Of a DNA stretch of 64,000 nt, positions 25,021-35,246 are shown one piece after another. How positions within the stretch are numbered: the stretch's first letter is position 1; the number at the start of each line of letters is the position of its first letter. The notes under the pieces are model-generated. The model saw nothing but the letters and a program-made list of their open reading frames with translations. It did not search any database and was not told the origin of the DNA. The translations under genes and the position numbers were made by a program. Location of the stretch: assembly GCF_002899945.2 (NCBI RefSeq), contig NZ_PPEG02000001.1:310001-374000 (forward strand), in the 5' to 3' direction. Source of the stretch: Chryseobacterium viscerum. GTDB lineage: Bacteria > Bacteroidota > Bacteroidia > Flavobacteriales > Weeksellaceae.

Positions 25021-25047
25021 AAAAATCATTGGGCCGAAGCCCAATGA
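25021..25047 (-). terminator. Terminator between the two GH18 genes
   Basis: On the minus strand TCATTGGGC (25047-25039) pairs with GCCCAATGA (25034-25026) around a TTCG loop closed by C-G, then TTTTT. It sits 10 bp after the GH18-B stop and 22 bp before GH18-A starts. It may tune expression inside the locus. Confidence 0.8.
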
Positions 25048-25056
25048 CTGAGGTTA

Positions 25057-27210
25057 TTATTTTACAATTAGTTTTTCGGATTGTTTTAGGCTTCCATCAT
25101 GAGATTCAAACTGCACGATATAATTTCCTGCTGAAAGTTTGGTCAATTCATATTGATTATCTCCGGAATTCAGTGATTTTGTGTCTATAATTCTTCCATT
25201 AAAATCATAAACCGTTAATTTCCCTTTGCTGTATTCATCCGGAACAGAAACGGTCAATGATGAAGATTTGCTTGCCGGATTAGGGTATAATTTTATTTGA
25301 TTTTTAATACTTACCTGTCCTCCGCCTATAGCTTTTTGACTTCCCCCGGTTCTTGCCGATGCTGAACTTCCTGTTGTACATGGTACATCTGTTCCCCAAT
25401 TGGAAGCATCAACACCCGTTAACGTTAAAGTCACTCCGTTTCCTGAGGTATCCTGAACAGAAGAACCACTTCCTTCATTAAACTTCCAATAAGCAGTCAG
25501 CGAAGTAGCCGGAACGGATACATTACACATATTCTGACTGATTTCCGTCTGACTCAAAGCCCGTTTCCAAACTCTTACCTCATCTACTTTCCCATTGAAG
25601 TTTCTTGACGTGTTATATAAATATCCTACATTGAATGCGCCTGTTGAATTCACACTTCCGGTCTGCGCTTTAGTTGCATCCAGAGCTCCGTTGATGTACA
25701 ATTTCATATTGGCTCCATCATAGGTAGCTGCTACATGATACCATGTATTGGCATTCAAGGCAGTTGCAGAAGCCAGTTTTTGCTGTACATTATTAATACT
25801 TACTACAAACTGTAATTTATTATTCGCCAGGCCGGCATCTCCCAATCGTAAGAATGCAGAATTGCTGTCGCTTACTTCTGTTCCCATGATAGAAGAAATA
25901 TAAGGAGACGCTGATTTGAATGACGAAGGTTTGATCCATCCTTCAAAAGACAATGCAGATCCGCTCAGTGTAAGATTTCCGGCAGCTCCAGATTCACTGG
26001 TTCCATCCAGAGATAATGCGTAAGATCCTGTAGGTGTTGTTCCTGAAGTGCTTTTAAATCTTGGGGCAAACATATAGGCACTTTTCACGCTGCAATTGGT
26101 TCTGATTCTCCAGTCGTATTCGGTATTGGCTGTTAAGCCGGAAACTGTAACAGAAGTAGAACCCGTTGCTGACACGGCATTCGTCCATGTTGTTGAAGAA
26201 GCTGGTTTATAATCAATATCATAAGTATTGGTTCCTACTGCTGACCAGTTCAGTTTTGCACTTGTTCCTGTAAGATTGCTAGTGTATAATCCGATAGGAG
26301 CATCACAATTGGTCCCTTGTGTCCACGATTGTAGAGTTCCGCTTAAAACAGTCTGCTCTCCGTACAATGTCTGAGTTCCTGCAGAAAGTTGTGACGTTTC
26401 ATTAGTTCCATGCAAATCATACCACATGAACACGCCATAGCCTCCATTTTTAGTCTGAGTAGCCAGACTGGTCGTTGTAGAATTGGAAGTATTTCCCATC
26501 CATACGGCTGCCGGAGAGATTTGTGCTTTGGTAAGAGGGGGAACATTTGGAGCAGAGAATGTTCCGTACATCGCATTCCAGCTGTAGTTAACATTATCTC
26601 CTACTCTGGCTCCGTTCCAGGAAAGTCTTGAAGCGGCATCTCCGTAATAATAGAATGAAATAATTTTATTCGGTAATAATGCTCTTAGCTCCTGAACAAG
26701 CATGACAAATGAGCTGTCATTAGGCTGTCCCGTTCCGTTCTTTCCATATTCTGAATATTCATCATCAAAATCAATTCCATCAAGACCATAGGTATTCACT
26801 GTATTGGCAAGCTGTAATGCAAAGTCTTTTGCGGCTTCACGGGTAGGAAAGTTACAGATTCCTGCTCCCTGGTGATTTCCCAAAATAGTCAGTACTACTT
26901 TCATTCCCTTTTGCTGAAGCGGCTTTATGTAGGTATCTGCATTGGTAAGAACCTTGGTAACGTTGTTATTGGAATACAGATACGCTCTTCCACGGCTGGT
27001 ATCATAATTAATATTAGCCGCAAAAATATTCACCACACTGAACAGGTAGCTGTTCGATGTCTGCAGTTTGTACGCTCCTGCATTCAGGAGGTTGTTGTTG
27101 TTCACTTCCACATAGCATATTCCTGTAGGATTAAGCTGTTGTGCATTAATCAGAGAACCTGACTGAAGCATCACTGCCATCAGCGCGGTAAAGATGGATT
27201 TTTTTTTCAT
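25057..27210 (-). CDS. GH18 endo-beta-N-acetylglucosaminidase B (T9SS cargo)
   Basis: Paralogue of GH18-A with the same plan: signal peptide, GH18 barrel with DGIDFDDEYSEYG (Asp144 to Glu151), but a single fibronectin type III domain (about 303-380), a LamG-like domain (about 397-580) and a type IX sorting domain (LYPNPASKS to SAGNYIVQF). It has 717 residues. The two barrels are closely alike over the first 300 residues, so a tandem duplication followed by loss or gain of one FnIII module is likely. The two copies may differ in glycan preference; this cannot be read from the sequence. Confidence 0.92.
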   Translation of the reverse strand: MKKKSIFTALMAVMLQSGSLINAQQLNPTGICYVEVNNNNLLNAGAYKLQTSNSYLFSVVNIFAANINYDTSRGRAYLYSNNNVTKVLTNADTYIKPLQQKGMKVVLTILGNHQGAGICNFPTREAAKDFALQLANTVNTYGLDGIDFDDEYSEYGKNGTGQPNDSSFVMLVQELRALLPNKIISFYYYGDAASRLSWNGARVGDNVNYSWNAMYGTFSAPNVPPLTKAQISPAAVWMGNTSNSTTTSLATQTKNGGYGVFMWYDLHGTNETSQLSAGTQTLYGEQTVLSGTLQSWTQGTNCDAPIGLYTSNLTGTSAKLNWSAVGTNTYDIDYKPASSTTWTNAVSATGSTSVTVSGLTANTEYDWRIRTNCSVKSAYMFAPRFKSTSGTTPTGSYALSLDGTSESGAAGNLTLSGSALSFEGWIKPSSFKSASPYISSIMGTEVSDSNSAFLRLGDAGLANNKLQFVVSINNVQQKLASATALNANTWYHVAATYDGANMKLYINGALDATKAQTGSVNSTGAFNVGYLYNTSRNFNGKVDEVRVWKRALSQTEISQNMCNVSVPATSLTAYWKFNEGSGSSVQDTSGNGVTLTLTGVDASNWGTDVPCTTGSSASARTGGSQKAIGGGQVSIKNQIKLYPNPASKSSSLTVSVPDEYSKGKLTVYDFNGRIIDTKSLNSGDNQYELTKLSAGNYIVQFESHDGSLKQSEKLIVK

Positions 27211-27320
27211 TGTATAATTTTTTTAAGGTGTTTTTGGTGTTTGATTTTGATATAGCATTCCCCTGATACTTTCTTTTTAGAGAAAGCACCTCAGATGAAT
27301 AAACCATATAAAAGGGAGGG

Positions 27321-28748
27321 CTATGTCAGTAGCTCAGGGTTTTCGTTAAAGGTTTTCCATAACAATTCGCCAAATAAGGTATTCGACCATGCAAACCATT
27401 CTCTGGTGAATTTCTTGTCATTGTCTTTATGGAAGGATTCATGCATAAAGCCTGTCCCGCCGTGCGTTTTCTGTAAGGTATCTATGCTCCATTTGATCTC
27501 ACTTTTGTCTTTTGTAGTGAGAGCCTTCATAATGATACTCATTGGCCAGATCATGTCCAGTCCGATATGTGGACCACCTATCCCCTCTGCCAGCTTACCT
27601 TTGAAGAAGAACGGGTTGTTTTCTGACCACACAAATTTTCTTGTATTCAAGTAAACAGGGTCATCTGCTTTCACCGCATCCAGATAAGGTAATCCCAGTA
27701 AACTAGGACAGTTTGCATCATCCATCAGGTTATAACTTCCAAAGCCATTTACTTCAAAAGCGTATATTTTTCCAAATTCAGGATGATTGTAAATTCCGTA
27801 TTTTTTGATGGCTGCTTCTACCTCATCAGCAAGGCTGTTCAGTTGTTGAGCCAATGTTTTTTCATTTTTAATTTGTGAAACCATTTCTGCAGCCTGACGT
27901 AAGCTTACTACCGCAAATAAGTTGGAAGGGATCAGGAATCCATAGATGGTAGCATCATCACTTGGGCGGAACATAGAGCTGATCAATCCCACCGGTTTTG
28001 TCGGATAACCATATCCTCCCATAGGAACACCATCTGTAGCCCAGGCCGTTGTACGCTCAAATTTGTAAGGTCCAAGATCATGTTTTCTCTGCTGTTCTGT
28101 AAAAGTCTGCAGGGTAAGTTTAATCCCTTTCAACCAGTTGGCATCGAAAGGTTTTGTATCTCCTGTTGTTTTCCAGAAGTGGTATGCCAGACGGATAGGA
28201 TAGCAAAGAGAGTCAATTTCCCATTTTCTTTCATGGGTTCCCGGTTTCATATCGGTATGATCGTATTCTTTCCATTTACTGATCTTCTGATCATCGTTGT
28301 AGAAAGCGTTAGCATATGGATCTTTTAGAATGAAAGTGGTCTGTTTATGGATCACTCCTGAGATCAGCTTATGCAGTTTTTCATCTTTTTTCGAGAACTG
28401 CAGATAAGGAAAAACCTGTGCGGAACTGTCACGAAGCCACATCGCATCAATATCCCCAGTGATCACATATGTATCCGGTGTTCCGCCGGTTTCTGTATAG
28501 TAAACAGTAGTATCTAATGTATTCGGGAAGCAGTTTTCAAAGAGCCAGCTTAGCTCTTTGTTTTTTACTTTCTTTTTAAACGCTGCAATAGCACTTTCTA
28601 CGGATTCGCTGGTAAAATGTCTTTTATCTTTAGGAACACGGACAACAGGAAAATCGTCCAGCACTAAATTTTTAGCAAAAACATTCTGAGTAAACAGCAA
28701 TCCGGCTCCTGCCAGTGCACTTGTTTTAATAAAATTTCTCCTTTCCAT
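27321..28748 (-). CDS. GH125 exo-alpha-1,6-mannosidase
   Basis: GH125 enzymes remove alpha-1,6-linked mannose by inversion of configuration. The 475-residue protein matches the family in length and in motifs such as TGDIDAMWLRDSSAQVFPYL and MLWP-like LDMIWPMSIIMKAL near the C-terminal end. The N-terminus (MERRNFIKTSALAGAGLLF) carries a twin-arginine and a hydrophobic stretch ending in VFAKN, so Tat export to the periplasm is likely. It lies 32 bp after the second GH92 gene on the same strand. In N-glycan degradation it would act after alpha-1,2/1,3 trimming by GH92. Confidence 0.93.
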   Translation of the reverse strand: MERRNFIKTSALAGAGLLFTQNVFAKNLVLDDFPVVRVPKDKRHFTSESVESAIAAFKKKVKNKELSWLFENCFPNTLDTTVYYTETGGTPDTYVITGDIDAMWLRDSSAQVFPYLQFSKKDEKLHKLISGVIHKQTTFILKDPYANAFYNDDQKISKWKEYDHTDMKPGTHERKWEIDSLCYPIRLAYHFWKTTGDTKPFDANWLKGIKLTLQTFTEQQRKHDLGPYKFERTTAWATDGVPMGGYGYPTKPVGLISSMFRPSDDATIYGFLIPSNLFAVVSLRQAAEMVSQIKNEKTLAQQLNSLADEVEAAIKKYGIYNHPEFGKIYAFEVNGFGSYNLMDDANCPSLLGLPYLDAVKADDPVYLNTRKFVWSENNPFFFKGKLAEGIGGPHIGLDMIWPMSIIMKALTTKDKSEIKWSIDTLQKTHGGTGFMHESFHKDNDKKFTREWFAWSNTLFGELLWKTFNENPELLT

Positions 28749-28780
28749 TGATACTTTTGTTTCGTTTATTTTTATGAGTC

Positions 28781-31012
28781 TTATTTTACCGGTTTGCTTC
28801 CCATTACGAATCTCAGCTCGCCACCGTTCATGATATCGCTGTGGTTCAGTTCCCAGCTTTTGTATTCTTTTCCGTTCAGGAACATTTTCTGTACGTAGAT
28901 ATTCTTATCGGATATTTTATCTGCGATCACCGTAAAGGTTTTTCCGTTTTCCAGTTGCAAAGAAGCTTTCGGGAATTGTGGAGCTCCGATGGCATAAACT
29001 GGTTTCCCCGGTGTCACAGGATAGAATCCTAATGAAGAGAAAATATACCATGCTGACATTTGCCCGCAGTCTTCGTTATTAACGATTCCGTCAGGTTTGG
29101 CTGCGTACATATTGTCGCGGATATATTTTACCATTTTTTGAGTCTTGTATGGGCTTCCTGCATAATTGTACAGGTAGGGAACATGATGTCCAGGTTCATC
29201 TCCAAATCCTAAAGATCCGATAAATCCTGAGATGTCTACGTGCTGTTCCCCTTCCATATGCAGAGCCTCTGTAAAGGTTTTATCCAGTTTTTCTTCAAAT
29301 CCTTTTTTCCCACCGTATAGATTCATCATTTCGTCGATCTGATGTGGCACAAAGAAATCATAGGCCCAGATATTTCCTGAAACCCAGTGTGGCTGCAATT
29401 TCTTCCAGTCGTTAAGGGTGAAGTCTGCTAAGAATTTTCCGTCTTTCTGTCTTGGCCAGAAATGGTTATTTTCTTTGTTGAAGGTATTCAGGAAGTTCAT
29501 AGAACGTTTTTTATATACTTCTGCTTCTTCTTTTTTTCCTAATTTTTCTGCAAGCTGCTGAATACACCAGTCATCATATGAATATTCCAGTGTTGCAGAA
29601 ACTGAAGCTCCGTTTTCTGATGGGGTGTAGCCTAATTTGATATAATCATTAAGACCTCCGCCTCCATCGCTGCTGCTCATTTTATCTGTTAAAGAAGCAT
29701 CCTTCATTGCAGCAAATGCTTTTTCTCCATCAATACCCGGAACTCCTTTGGAAATGGCATCCCAGATTACCGAAGCACTGTGATATCCAAGCATACAGAA
29801 ATTATCATATCCACACAATTCCCAGATTGGCATGTGGTCTTTACGATCCGTATATCTGCTGATCAGAGAGTTGGCAAATTCTTTAGTATGTTTCTGATCC
29901 ATTATGGTTAACAGCGGGTGAGTCGCTCTGAAACCGTCCCAGTAAGAATAAGTACTGTAGTTGGTGAACCATTTAGTATTCATGTTTTCCTGAGCGGCAA
30001 CATAATCTCCATTGACGTCCATATAAAGGTTAGGCGCAATGAAAGTATGATAAACTCCTGTGTAGAAAATTTTTCTCTGACTGTCGGTTCCTCCTGTCAC
30101 CTGGAATCTGCCGATCAGATCTCTCCATGTCTTTTGTGCTGTTTCTTTCGCTTTTGCAAAATCTATATTTTTTGCTTCCGTATCAAAATTTTCCTGTGCA
30201 TTTTCTGTGCTCACCGGAGATAAAGATACTTTTACTTCAATACTTTCCTGGTCTTCTGTTGAGAATCTTACAAAGGCTTTTGCATCCTTAGCAAGAGCAA
30301 TTTTTTCATCATTTTTAATTTTCCCGTCAGCATAAACGCCGTAAGACTTAAACGGTTTGGAAAACTCCATCACGAAGTAAGCAAACCGTTTACCTCCCCA
30401 GCCATTGCTGTAGCAGTACCCTTTGATTTTATTATTGCCTTCTACACTCACCAAAGTGTGGTAGATATTTCCGAAGATTTTATTAGTTGGGTCAATGATG
30501 ATATTGGCCTCTTCACTTTTTGGGAAAGTATATTTATGAAATCCGACTCTTGGAGAAGTGGTAAGCTCTGCTTTGATTCCATAGCTGTCCAGCATTACGG
30601 AATAATATCCGGGAGACGCAACTTCTTTATCATGACTGAATTTTGAACGGTAACCTGTTTCAGGGGCTTCCTCTGATCCGGGAACCATTTTTACCTGTCC
30701 CACCGTAGGCATTACCAGAATATCTCCAAGATCTGCCCAACCTGTTCCGCTAAGGTGATTATGACTGAATCCCATAATCGTCTTACTGCTGTAATGATAT
30801 CCGGAACACCAGTCCCAGTCACCACTTTTAGTATTCTGATCCGGACTCAGCTGTATCATCCCGAATGGCGTAGTTGCCCCCGGAAATGTATGCCCATGCC
30901 CTCCTGTGCCTATGAAAGGATCTACCCAGGATAGGACGTCATTTTTATTTTGCTGTGCATTGGCTACAGAAATCAGGGTTGTAAAAAGGCAGATAAGCAG
31001 TTCTTTTTTCAT
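28781..31012 (-). CDS. GH92 family alpha-mannosidase
   Basis: A second GH92 enzyme, 743 residues from the ATG at 31012; a longer reading from 31072 would put 20 extra residues before a clean signal peptide (MKKELLICLFTTLISVANA). It has GTGGHGHTFPGATTPFGM near the start of the sandwich domain, YWDGFRATHPLL (358-369), the catalytic acid Glu606 in GFGDEPGHHVPYLYNYAG and NNEDCGQMSAWYIF (645-658). With the acid in place it should be a normal exo-alpha-mannosidase, most likely alpha-1,2 or alpha-1,3. It is secreted, probably to the periplasm. GH130 lies upstream, GH125 downstream. Confidence 0.93.
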   Translation of the reverse strand: MKKELLICLFTTLISVANAQQNKNDVLSWVDPFIGTGGHGHTFPGATTPFGMIQLSPDQNTKSGDWDWCSGYHYSSKTIMGFSHNHLSGTGWADLGDILVMPTVGQVKMVPGSEEAPETGYRSKFSHDKEVASPGYYSVMLDSYGIKAELTTSPRVGFHKYTFPKSEEANIIIDPTNKIFGNIYHTLVSVEGNNKIKGYCYSNGWGGKRFAYFVMEFSKPFKSYGVYADGKIKNDEKIALAKDAKAFVRFSTEDQESIEVKVSLSPVSTENAQENFDTEAKNIDFAKAKETAQKTWRDLIGRFQVTGGTDSQRKIFYTGVYHTFIAPNLYMDVNGDYVAAQENMNTKWFTNYSTYSYWDGFRATHPLLTIMDQKHTKEFANSLISRYTDRKDHMPIWELCGYDNFCMLGYHSASVIWDAISKGVPGIDGEKAFAAMKDASLTDKMSSSDGGGGLNDYIKLGYTPSENGASVSATLEYSYDDWCIQQLAEKLGKKEEAEVYKKRSMNFLNTFNKENNHFWPRQKDGKFLADFTLNDWKKLQPHWVSGNIWAYDFFVPHQIDEMMNLYGGKKGFEEKLDKTFTEALHMEGEQHVDISGFIGSLGFGDEPGHHVPYLYNYAGSPYKTQKMVKYIRDNMYAAKPDGIVNNEDCGQMSAWYIFSSLGFYPVTPGKPVYAIGAPQFPKASLQLENGKTFTVIADKISDKNIYVQKMFLNGKEYKSWELNHSDIMNGGELRFVMGSKPVK

Positions 31013-31142
31013 GATAAGAGAGGTATCGGAGATTTTTTTGTTTAAAAGTTGGTTTAAAAATAGGAAAACCATTATAAAATTCCCAGAAAACGGGAAAAAA
31101 TTAAGATGGTTGACCTATTTTCCTAAACTTTATATTACTGTA

Positions 31143-32114
31143 TTAAATTGAATTCTTTTTCATAAAATCAATAATTTCTGAGATATATCCAAAGGCAATA
31201 GCAACCACGGTATCAGCAGCACCGTAATATACTGTTACTTTATCTCCTTCCGTCAATGCTGCACAAGGGAAGACTACATTGGGTACATCTCCTGTCAGTT
31301 CATACGATTCGGCCGGAGCCAACAGATAAGGCTTCGTTCTGTACAATACTTTGGTAGGATCTTCAAGATCAAGCAAAGCTGCTCCCATTGAATATCTGAA
31401 TCCTCTGCAGGTATTGATCACTCCATGATAGAAAAGCAGCCATCCTTCTTCTGTTTTGATAGGAACAGGCCCACCTCCAATCTTTGTACACTGCCACGCA
31501 CTGTCTTCAAAAGGCGTTACTTTCATCACACAGCGGTGTTCTCCCCAATACTTCATATCAGGGCTGTAGCTGATATAAATATCTCCGAAAGGCGTATGTC
31601 CGTTATCACTCGGACGGCTCAACATGGCATATTTACCATTAATTTTTTCAGGGAACAAAACTCCGTTTCTGTTGAAGGGAAGAAAAGCATTTTCACACTG
31701 AAAAAATTCTTTAAAATCAAATGTATACCCAATTCCGATGGTAGGTCCATTGTATCCGTTGCACCAAGTGATCCAATAACGGTCTTCTATAAAAGTAACA
31801 CGTGGATCATATTTGTAATCGGATTCAATCATATCGGTATTTCCTGCCTGCATTTCAATAGGGTCATGATTGATGTCCCAATTGATTCCATCTTTACTGA
31901 ATCCAGCAAAAATATTCATCTGTACGGCTTTATTATCACAACGGAACACTCCGGCAAAACCATCTTCAAAAGGGATCACCGCACTGTTGAATATACTGTT
32001 GGATGTTGGTATCGCGTATCTGTTAATGATCGGGTTTTCGGAAAACCTCCACATGATATCATTGCAACCTTCCGGGCGATCCTGCCAAGGGATCATTACT
32101 GATTGAGCTGTCAT
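31143..32114 (-). CDS. GH130 beta-mannoside phosphorylase
   Basis: GH130 phosphorylases split beta-1,4-mannosides with inorganic phosphate, giving mannose 1-phosphate. The 323-residue five-bladed propeller protein has [16 protein letters not shown] (43-58), [16 protein letters not shown] (102-117) in which Asp103 fits the known proton donor, and [19 protein letters not shown]. No signal peptide, so it is cytosolic. With GH18 and GH92 genes nearby the expected substrate is Man-beta-1,4-GlcNAc, as in gut Bacteroides; beta-mannan oligosaccharides are the alternative. It lies 33 bp after the MFS transporter gene. Confidence 0.9.
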   Translation of the reverse strand: MTAQSVMIPWQDRPEGCNDIMWRFSENPIINRYAIPTSNSIFNSAVIPFEDGFAGVFRCDNKAVQMNIFAGFSKDGINWDINHDPIEMQAGNTDMIESDYKYDPRVTFIEDRYWITWCNGYNGPTIGIGYTFDFKEFFQCENAFLPFNRNGVLFPEKINGKYAMLSRPSDNGHTPFGDIYISYSPDMKYWGEHRCVMKVTPFEDSAWQCTKIGGGPVPIKTEEGWLLFYHGVINTCRGFRYSMGAALLDLEDPTKVLYRTKPYLLAPAESYELTGDVPNVVFPCAALTEGDKVTVYYGAADTVVAIAFGYISEIIDFMKKNSI

Positions 32115-32147
32115 AAAGTATTTTTTACTTTTTATTTTAAATTATTA

Positions 32148-33446
32148 CTAACTGATTTGTTGTTCTTTTTGATTTTCTGAATAAGGGAAAGGGACGAATA
32201 AAGTCACCAAAAATGCCGGAATTGTAGCAACCAGGACCCAGATAAAGAACATCTTATATCCGATCCAGTCACTGATCATTCCACTGAACATTCCGGGAAT
32301 CATCACTCCAAGGTTCATAATACCTGTGGCAAATGCGTAATGGGCCGTTTTGTGTTTTCCGGGAGCAATCTGCTGCATCATGTAGAGCATTAACCCTACA
32401 AAACCAAATCCATAGCCGAAATATTCTACGACCACGGCAATTCCTACCGGTAAAAGAGTATCTGGTTGATAGTGAGCCAACAATGCATAGACCACAAACG
32501 GAATATTGAATGCACAGCACAGCCATATCAAAGATTTTTTCAATCCACGGGCTGAGATAAAATATCCTGCCAGCACAGAGCCTAAGATAAATGCCGCAGA
32601 ACCATACGTTCCATAGACAAGTCCTATATCCGATGTGGAAAGTCCTAATCCTCCAGAAGTTCTGGGCGCTTTAAAAAACAAGGGCGCTATTTTGATTGCG
32701 AATCCTTCTGCAAAACGATACAGAATAATGAAAAGTATAGACCATAGAATATTCTTTTTGGTAAAGAAAGAAGTAATAACTTCCAGTAGTTCTTTACGAA
32801 TATTTCCTGCTGTTTTCTCTTTTTTCTGTTCTTCTTTGTTTTCTTTAGGCAGAATCAAATAATGATAAATACCCAATACAAAAAATAATAATGCATAGAT
32901 GATCATGATAATCATCCAGGCATGGGTAACTCCTTTTGTTTTTTCTAAAAATCCCGCAAAGTAAACCAATGCTCCACTGCTGATAATCTTGGCCAGATTG
33001 TAAAAAGCACCTTGCCAGCCAATATATTTCGCCTGTTCTTTATTGGTAAGAAAACCAATATAAGTTCCGTCTGCTACTACATCATGCGTTGCCCCACAAA
33101 ATGCAACGACTGCAAAAAGAGCAATACTGTATTTGAAAAAGTCATGCAAAGGCAGACTTAGTGCAATCAGAGCAAACAGAATTCCTATGGCAAACTGGGT
33201 AAAAACGACAAAGAATTTTTTGGTTTTATAGATTTCTAAAAAAGGACTCCAAAGAGGCTTCAATGTCCAGGAGAACAGGATAAGGGCTGTCCAGAATGTG
33301 ATCTTCGAATCCGAAACTCCCATATCTTTATACATAATTCCTGAAACCGCATTAATGGTTACAAAGGGAACACCCATTGCAAAGTATAATGTGGAAATCC
33401 AGAGAATTGGCTGAATCCGACGGGTTCCGGAGTTGTTTTTTCCCAT
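32148..33446 (-). CDS. MFS transporter (probable mannosyl-GlcNAc importer)
   Basis: A major facilitator superfamily permease of 432 residues with about 12 hydrophobic helices and a long Lys/Glu-rich cytoplasmic loop (KENKEEQKKEKTAGNIRKE) in the middle. I use ATG 33446 because the extra residues from 33485 read as non-native and MGKNNSGTRRIQPILW is a typical entry to helix 1. The family placement is near AmpG/PAT-type permeases. Its position directly before GH130 suggests it brings the phosphorylase substrate across the inner membrane. Substrate is inferred from context only. Confidence 0.85.
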   Translation of the reverse strand: MGKNNSGTRRIQPILWISTLYFAMGVPFVTINAVSGIMYKDMGVSDSKITFWTALILFSWTLKPLWSPFLEIYKTKKFFVVFTQFAIGILFALIALSLPLHDFFKYSIALFAVVAFCGATHDVVADGTYIGFLTNKEQAKYIGWQGAFYNLAKIISSGALVYFAGFLEKTKGVTHAWMIIMIIYALLFFVLGIYHYLILPKENKEEQKKEKTAGNIRKELLEVITSFFTKKNILWSILFIILYRFAEGFAIKIAPLFFKAPRTSGGLGLSTSDIGLVYGTYGSAAFILGSVLAGYFISARGLKKSLIWLCCAFNIPFVVYALLAHYQPDTLLPVGIAVVVEYFGYGFGFVGLMLYMMQQIAPGKHKTAHYAFATGIMNLGVMIPGMFSGMISDWIGYKMFFIWVLVATIPAFLVTLFVPFPYSENQKEQQIS

Positions 33447-33613
33447 ATTTGAAAATAAAATTCTAAATAAAAGAGAACATCTCAAAAGATCATTCAGGCT
33501 AAAAACGAAACTATAAATTTTTTGGAGATTTTACTCTCCTGCCTTCATGAACATATCAAATAAAAATCTGATTTTGAGATGCCTCTTTATTAATGAGTGA
33601 TTCTGATTATTTA

Positions 33614-35236
33614 TTATTTCTTATCCCACCACAGCTTTGTGCCTCCGGTATCCGCTCCGTTAAGCATTTGTGCGGCTTGCTGATAATTGTATAATGAAGT
33701 TTTGGTATCAACAGTGAAAGGAATTCTTCTGATCATTCCTTCTGTACTGATTGCTCCGCCACTATCATTTTTTCTTACTTTGAAAAGAACCGGATATCCT
33801 GTTCTTCTCTGCTCAGCCCACGCTTCCGGTCCGTTTGGATACAGGGAAAGCCATTTTTGGGTAATAATTCTTTCTAATTTTCTTTCGTTGGTATCACCAT
33901 TATTCCATGCAATAGTGATCGTACTTAATTGAGGGTTTCCTAAAGCTACATTATTGTCTGCATTTTTTGGATCCACATAAGGAGCTTCTGTAGAAGTTGT
34001 ATCAGCAAGATAAGTAGCAACATTGGCACTTTTCCCCCATTCTCCGAAAGACTGCTGAACTCCTGTCGTATAGTTGGTTTGAATATCTCCTGCTCCTGCA
34101 TATCCCCTCAAAGCTGCTTCCGCTTTCAGGAACCAGGTTTCTGCTGCAGTAAATAATTTCATTTTACCATCAGTACCGGAGAAATAATCTCCCGCTGCAG
34201 ATTTTGCCTGTGGCTGAGAGAATCCACCGTACGTTGATTTACCATTTAACAAATCAATGCCTTGGCGTATTCCTATATATTTTCCCTGAAGACTTGGGTC
34301 AGCTGCCGGAATAGCATATGCCGGAAGTCTTGGGTCATTATATCCGTTCATGTAAGCCATCAAAGGTGCTCCTATCAAACAGTCTCCCCATGAGTAAATG
34401 ATAAAACTCAATTCTGATTGTCCTACACTTATCAAAGCGTTATCTGCATTATCCGTAATCAATCCTGCAGATGAAGCCAATGCCTCTTCTGCATATTGTT
34501 TTGATTTTACCGGATCGGCATAGCTCATTCTCATCGCTAACCTCAACTTTAATGAATTAGCCAGTTTTGCCCATTGTGCCATATTTCCACCGTACACCAG
34601 GTCTGCTCTTTTTAAGGCTGCTTTATCACCTTCATTTCCGGTAGCAGGCATATTCTGTATTTTTTGCAAATCTGTAATAGCCACAGTAAGGTCATTGATA
34701 AAGTTTTGATATGCTTCTTGCTGAGAATCAAAATCGGTTACCCCGTTGGCATTGGGTGTTTCATATTTACTGTATACTACCGGACCGTGATTGTCTGATA
34801 CTCTTGCCGCTGTGATTACCTTTAAGATCTTTTTAACGGCAAATGTTCCTGTAAAATCTATTCCCGGATAGAAGTTTTTAGCGGCATTATCGATGATGAT
34901 AGAATAATTGAAAATATCCTGTTGTCTTGCGATAATCCTATTGTTCCACCCATCCATCATAAAATAGGTTGTATTGTTCTTCCCACCATTAAACTGGCTT
35001 GCGGTGCTGAACATCCCACTAAACATATCCGCACTTAGATTGGGATACAGCTGATAATCTGATTGAAGACCTCTTTGCAGGGATTTTAAAGGGTTAACAA
35101 CCGCGTTGTAATCCGCATACATGTTTTCAGGATTTCCTAGTTTTTCCTGATTATACTGATCTAGATCACCGCATCCGGTAGCAGTCATCAAGACTACTGC
35201 GCCGAATACCAGTGTTTTAATATTATTGAATTTCAT
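33614..35236 (-). CDS. SusD/RagB-like outer membrane lipoprotein
   Basis: The glycan-binding lid protein of a SusCD importer. The 540-residue lipoprotein has a lipobox (MTATGC, Cys22) followed by GDLD, then the alpha-helical TPR-like fold with PNLSADMFSGMF near the start and PNGPEAWAEQRRTGYP near the C-terminus, typical of the SusD-like_2 group. It begins 10 bp after susC, as expected for a partner pair. It would bind released high-mannose glycans at the cell surface. Specificity is inferred from the enzymes in the locus. Confidence 0.95.
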   Translation of the reverse strand: MKFNNIKTLVFGAVVLMTATGCGDLDQYNQEKLGNPENMYADYNAVVNPLKSLQRGLQSDYQLYPNLSADMFSGMFSTASQFNGGKNNTTYFMMDGWNNRIIARQQDIFNYSIIIDNAAKNFYPGIDFTGTFAVKKILKVITAARVSDNHGPVVYSKYETPNANGVTDFDSQQEAYQNFINDLTVAITDLQKIQNMPATGNEGDKAALKRADLVYGGNMAQWAKLANSLKLRLAMRMSYADPVKSKQYAEEALASSAGLITDNADNALISVGQSELSFIIYSWGDCLIGAPLMAYMNGYNDPRLPAYAIPAADPSLQGKYIGIRQGIDLLNGKSTYGGFSQPQAKSAAGDYFSGTDGKMKLFTAAETWFLKAEAALRGYAGAGDIQTNYTTGVQQSFGEWGKSANVATYLADTTSTEAPYVDPKNADNNVALGNPQLSTITIAWNNGDTNERKLERIITQKWLSLYPNGPEAWAEQRRTGYPVLFKVRKNDSGGAISTEGMIRRIPFTVDTKTSLYNYQQAAQMLNGADTGGTKLWWDKK

Positions 35237-35246
35237 TTTCGTAAAA

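Noticed and set aside
31080..31097. Hairpin TTCCC...GGGAA between GH130 and GH92 genes
   Set aside because: Only a 5-bp stem; too weak to call a terminator.
31425..32102. 225-codon open frame on the plus strand
   Set aside because: It is entirely antisense to the GH130 gene, whose product is well conserved; the translated sequence has no recognisable domain.
33471..33585. Inverted repeat CATCTCAAAA...TTTTGAGATG between susD and the MFS gene
   Set aside because: The arms are about 80 bases apart and no T run follows; it may be chance in AT-rich sequence.
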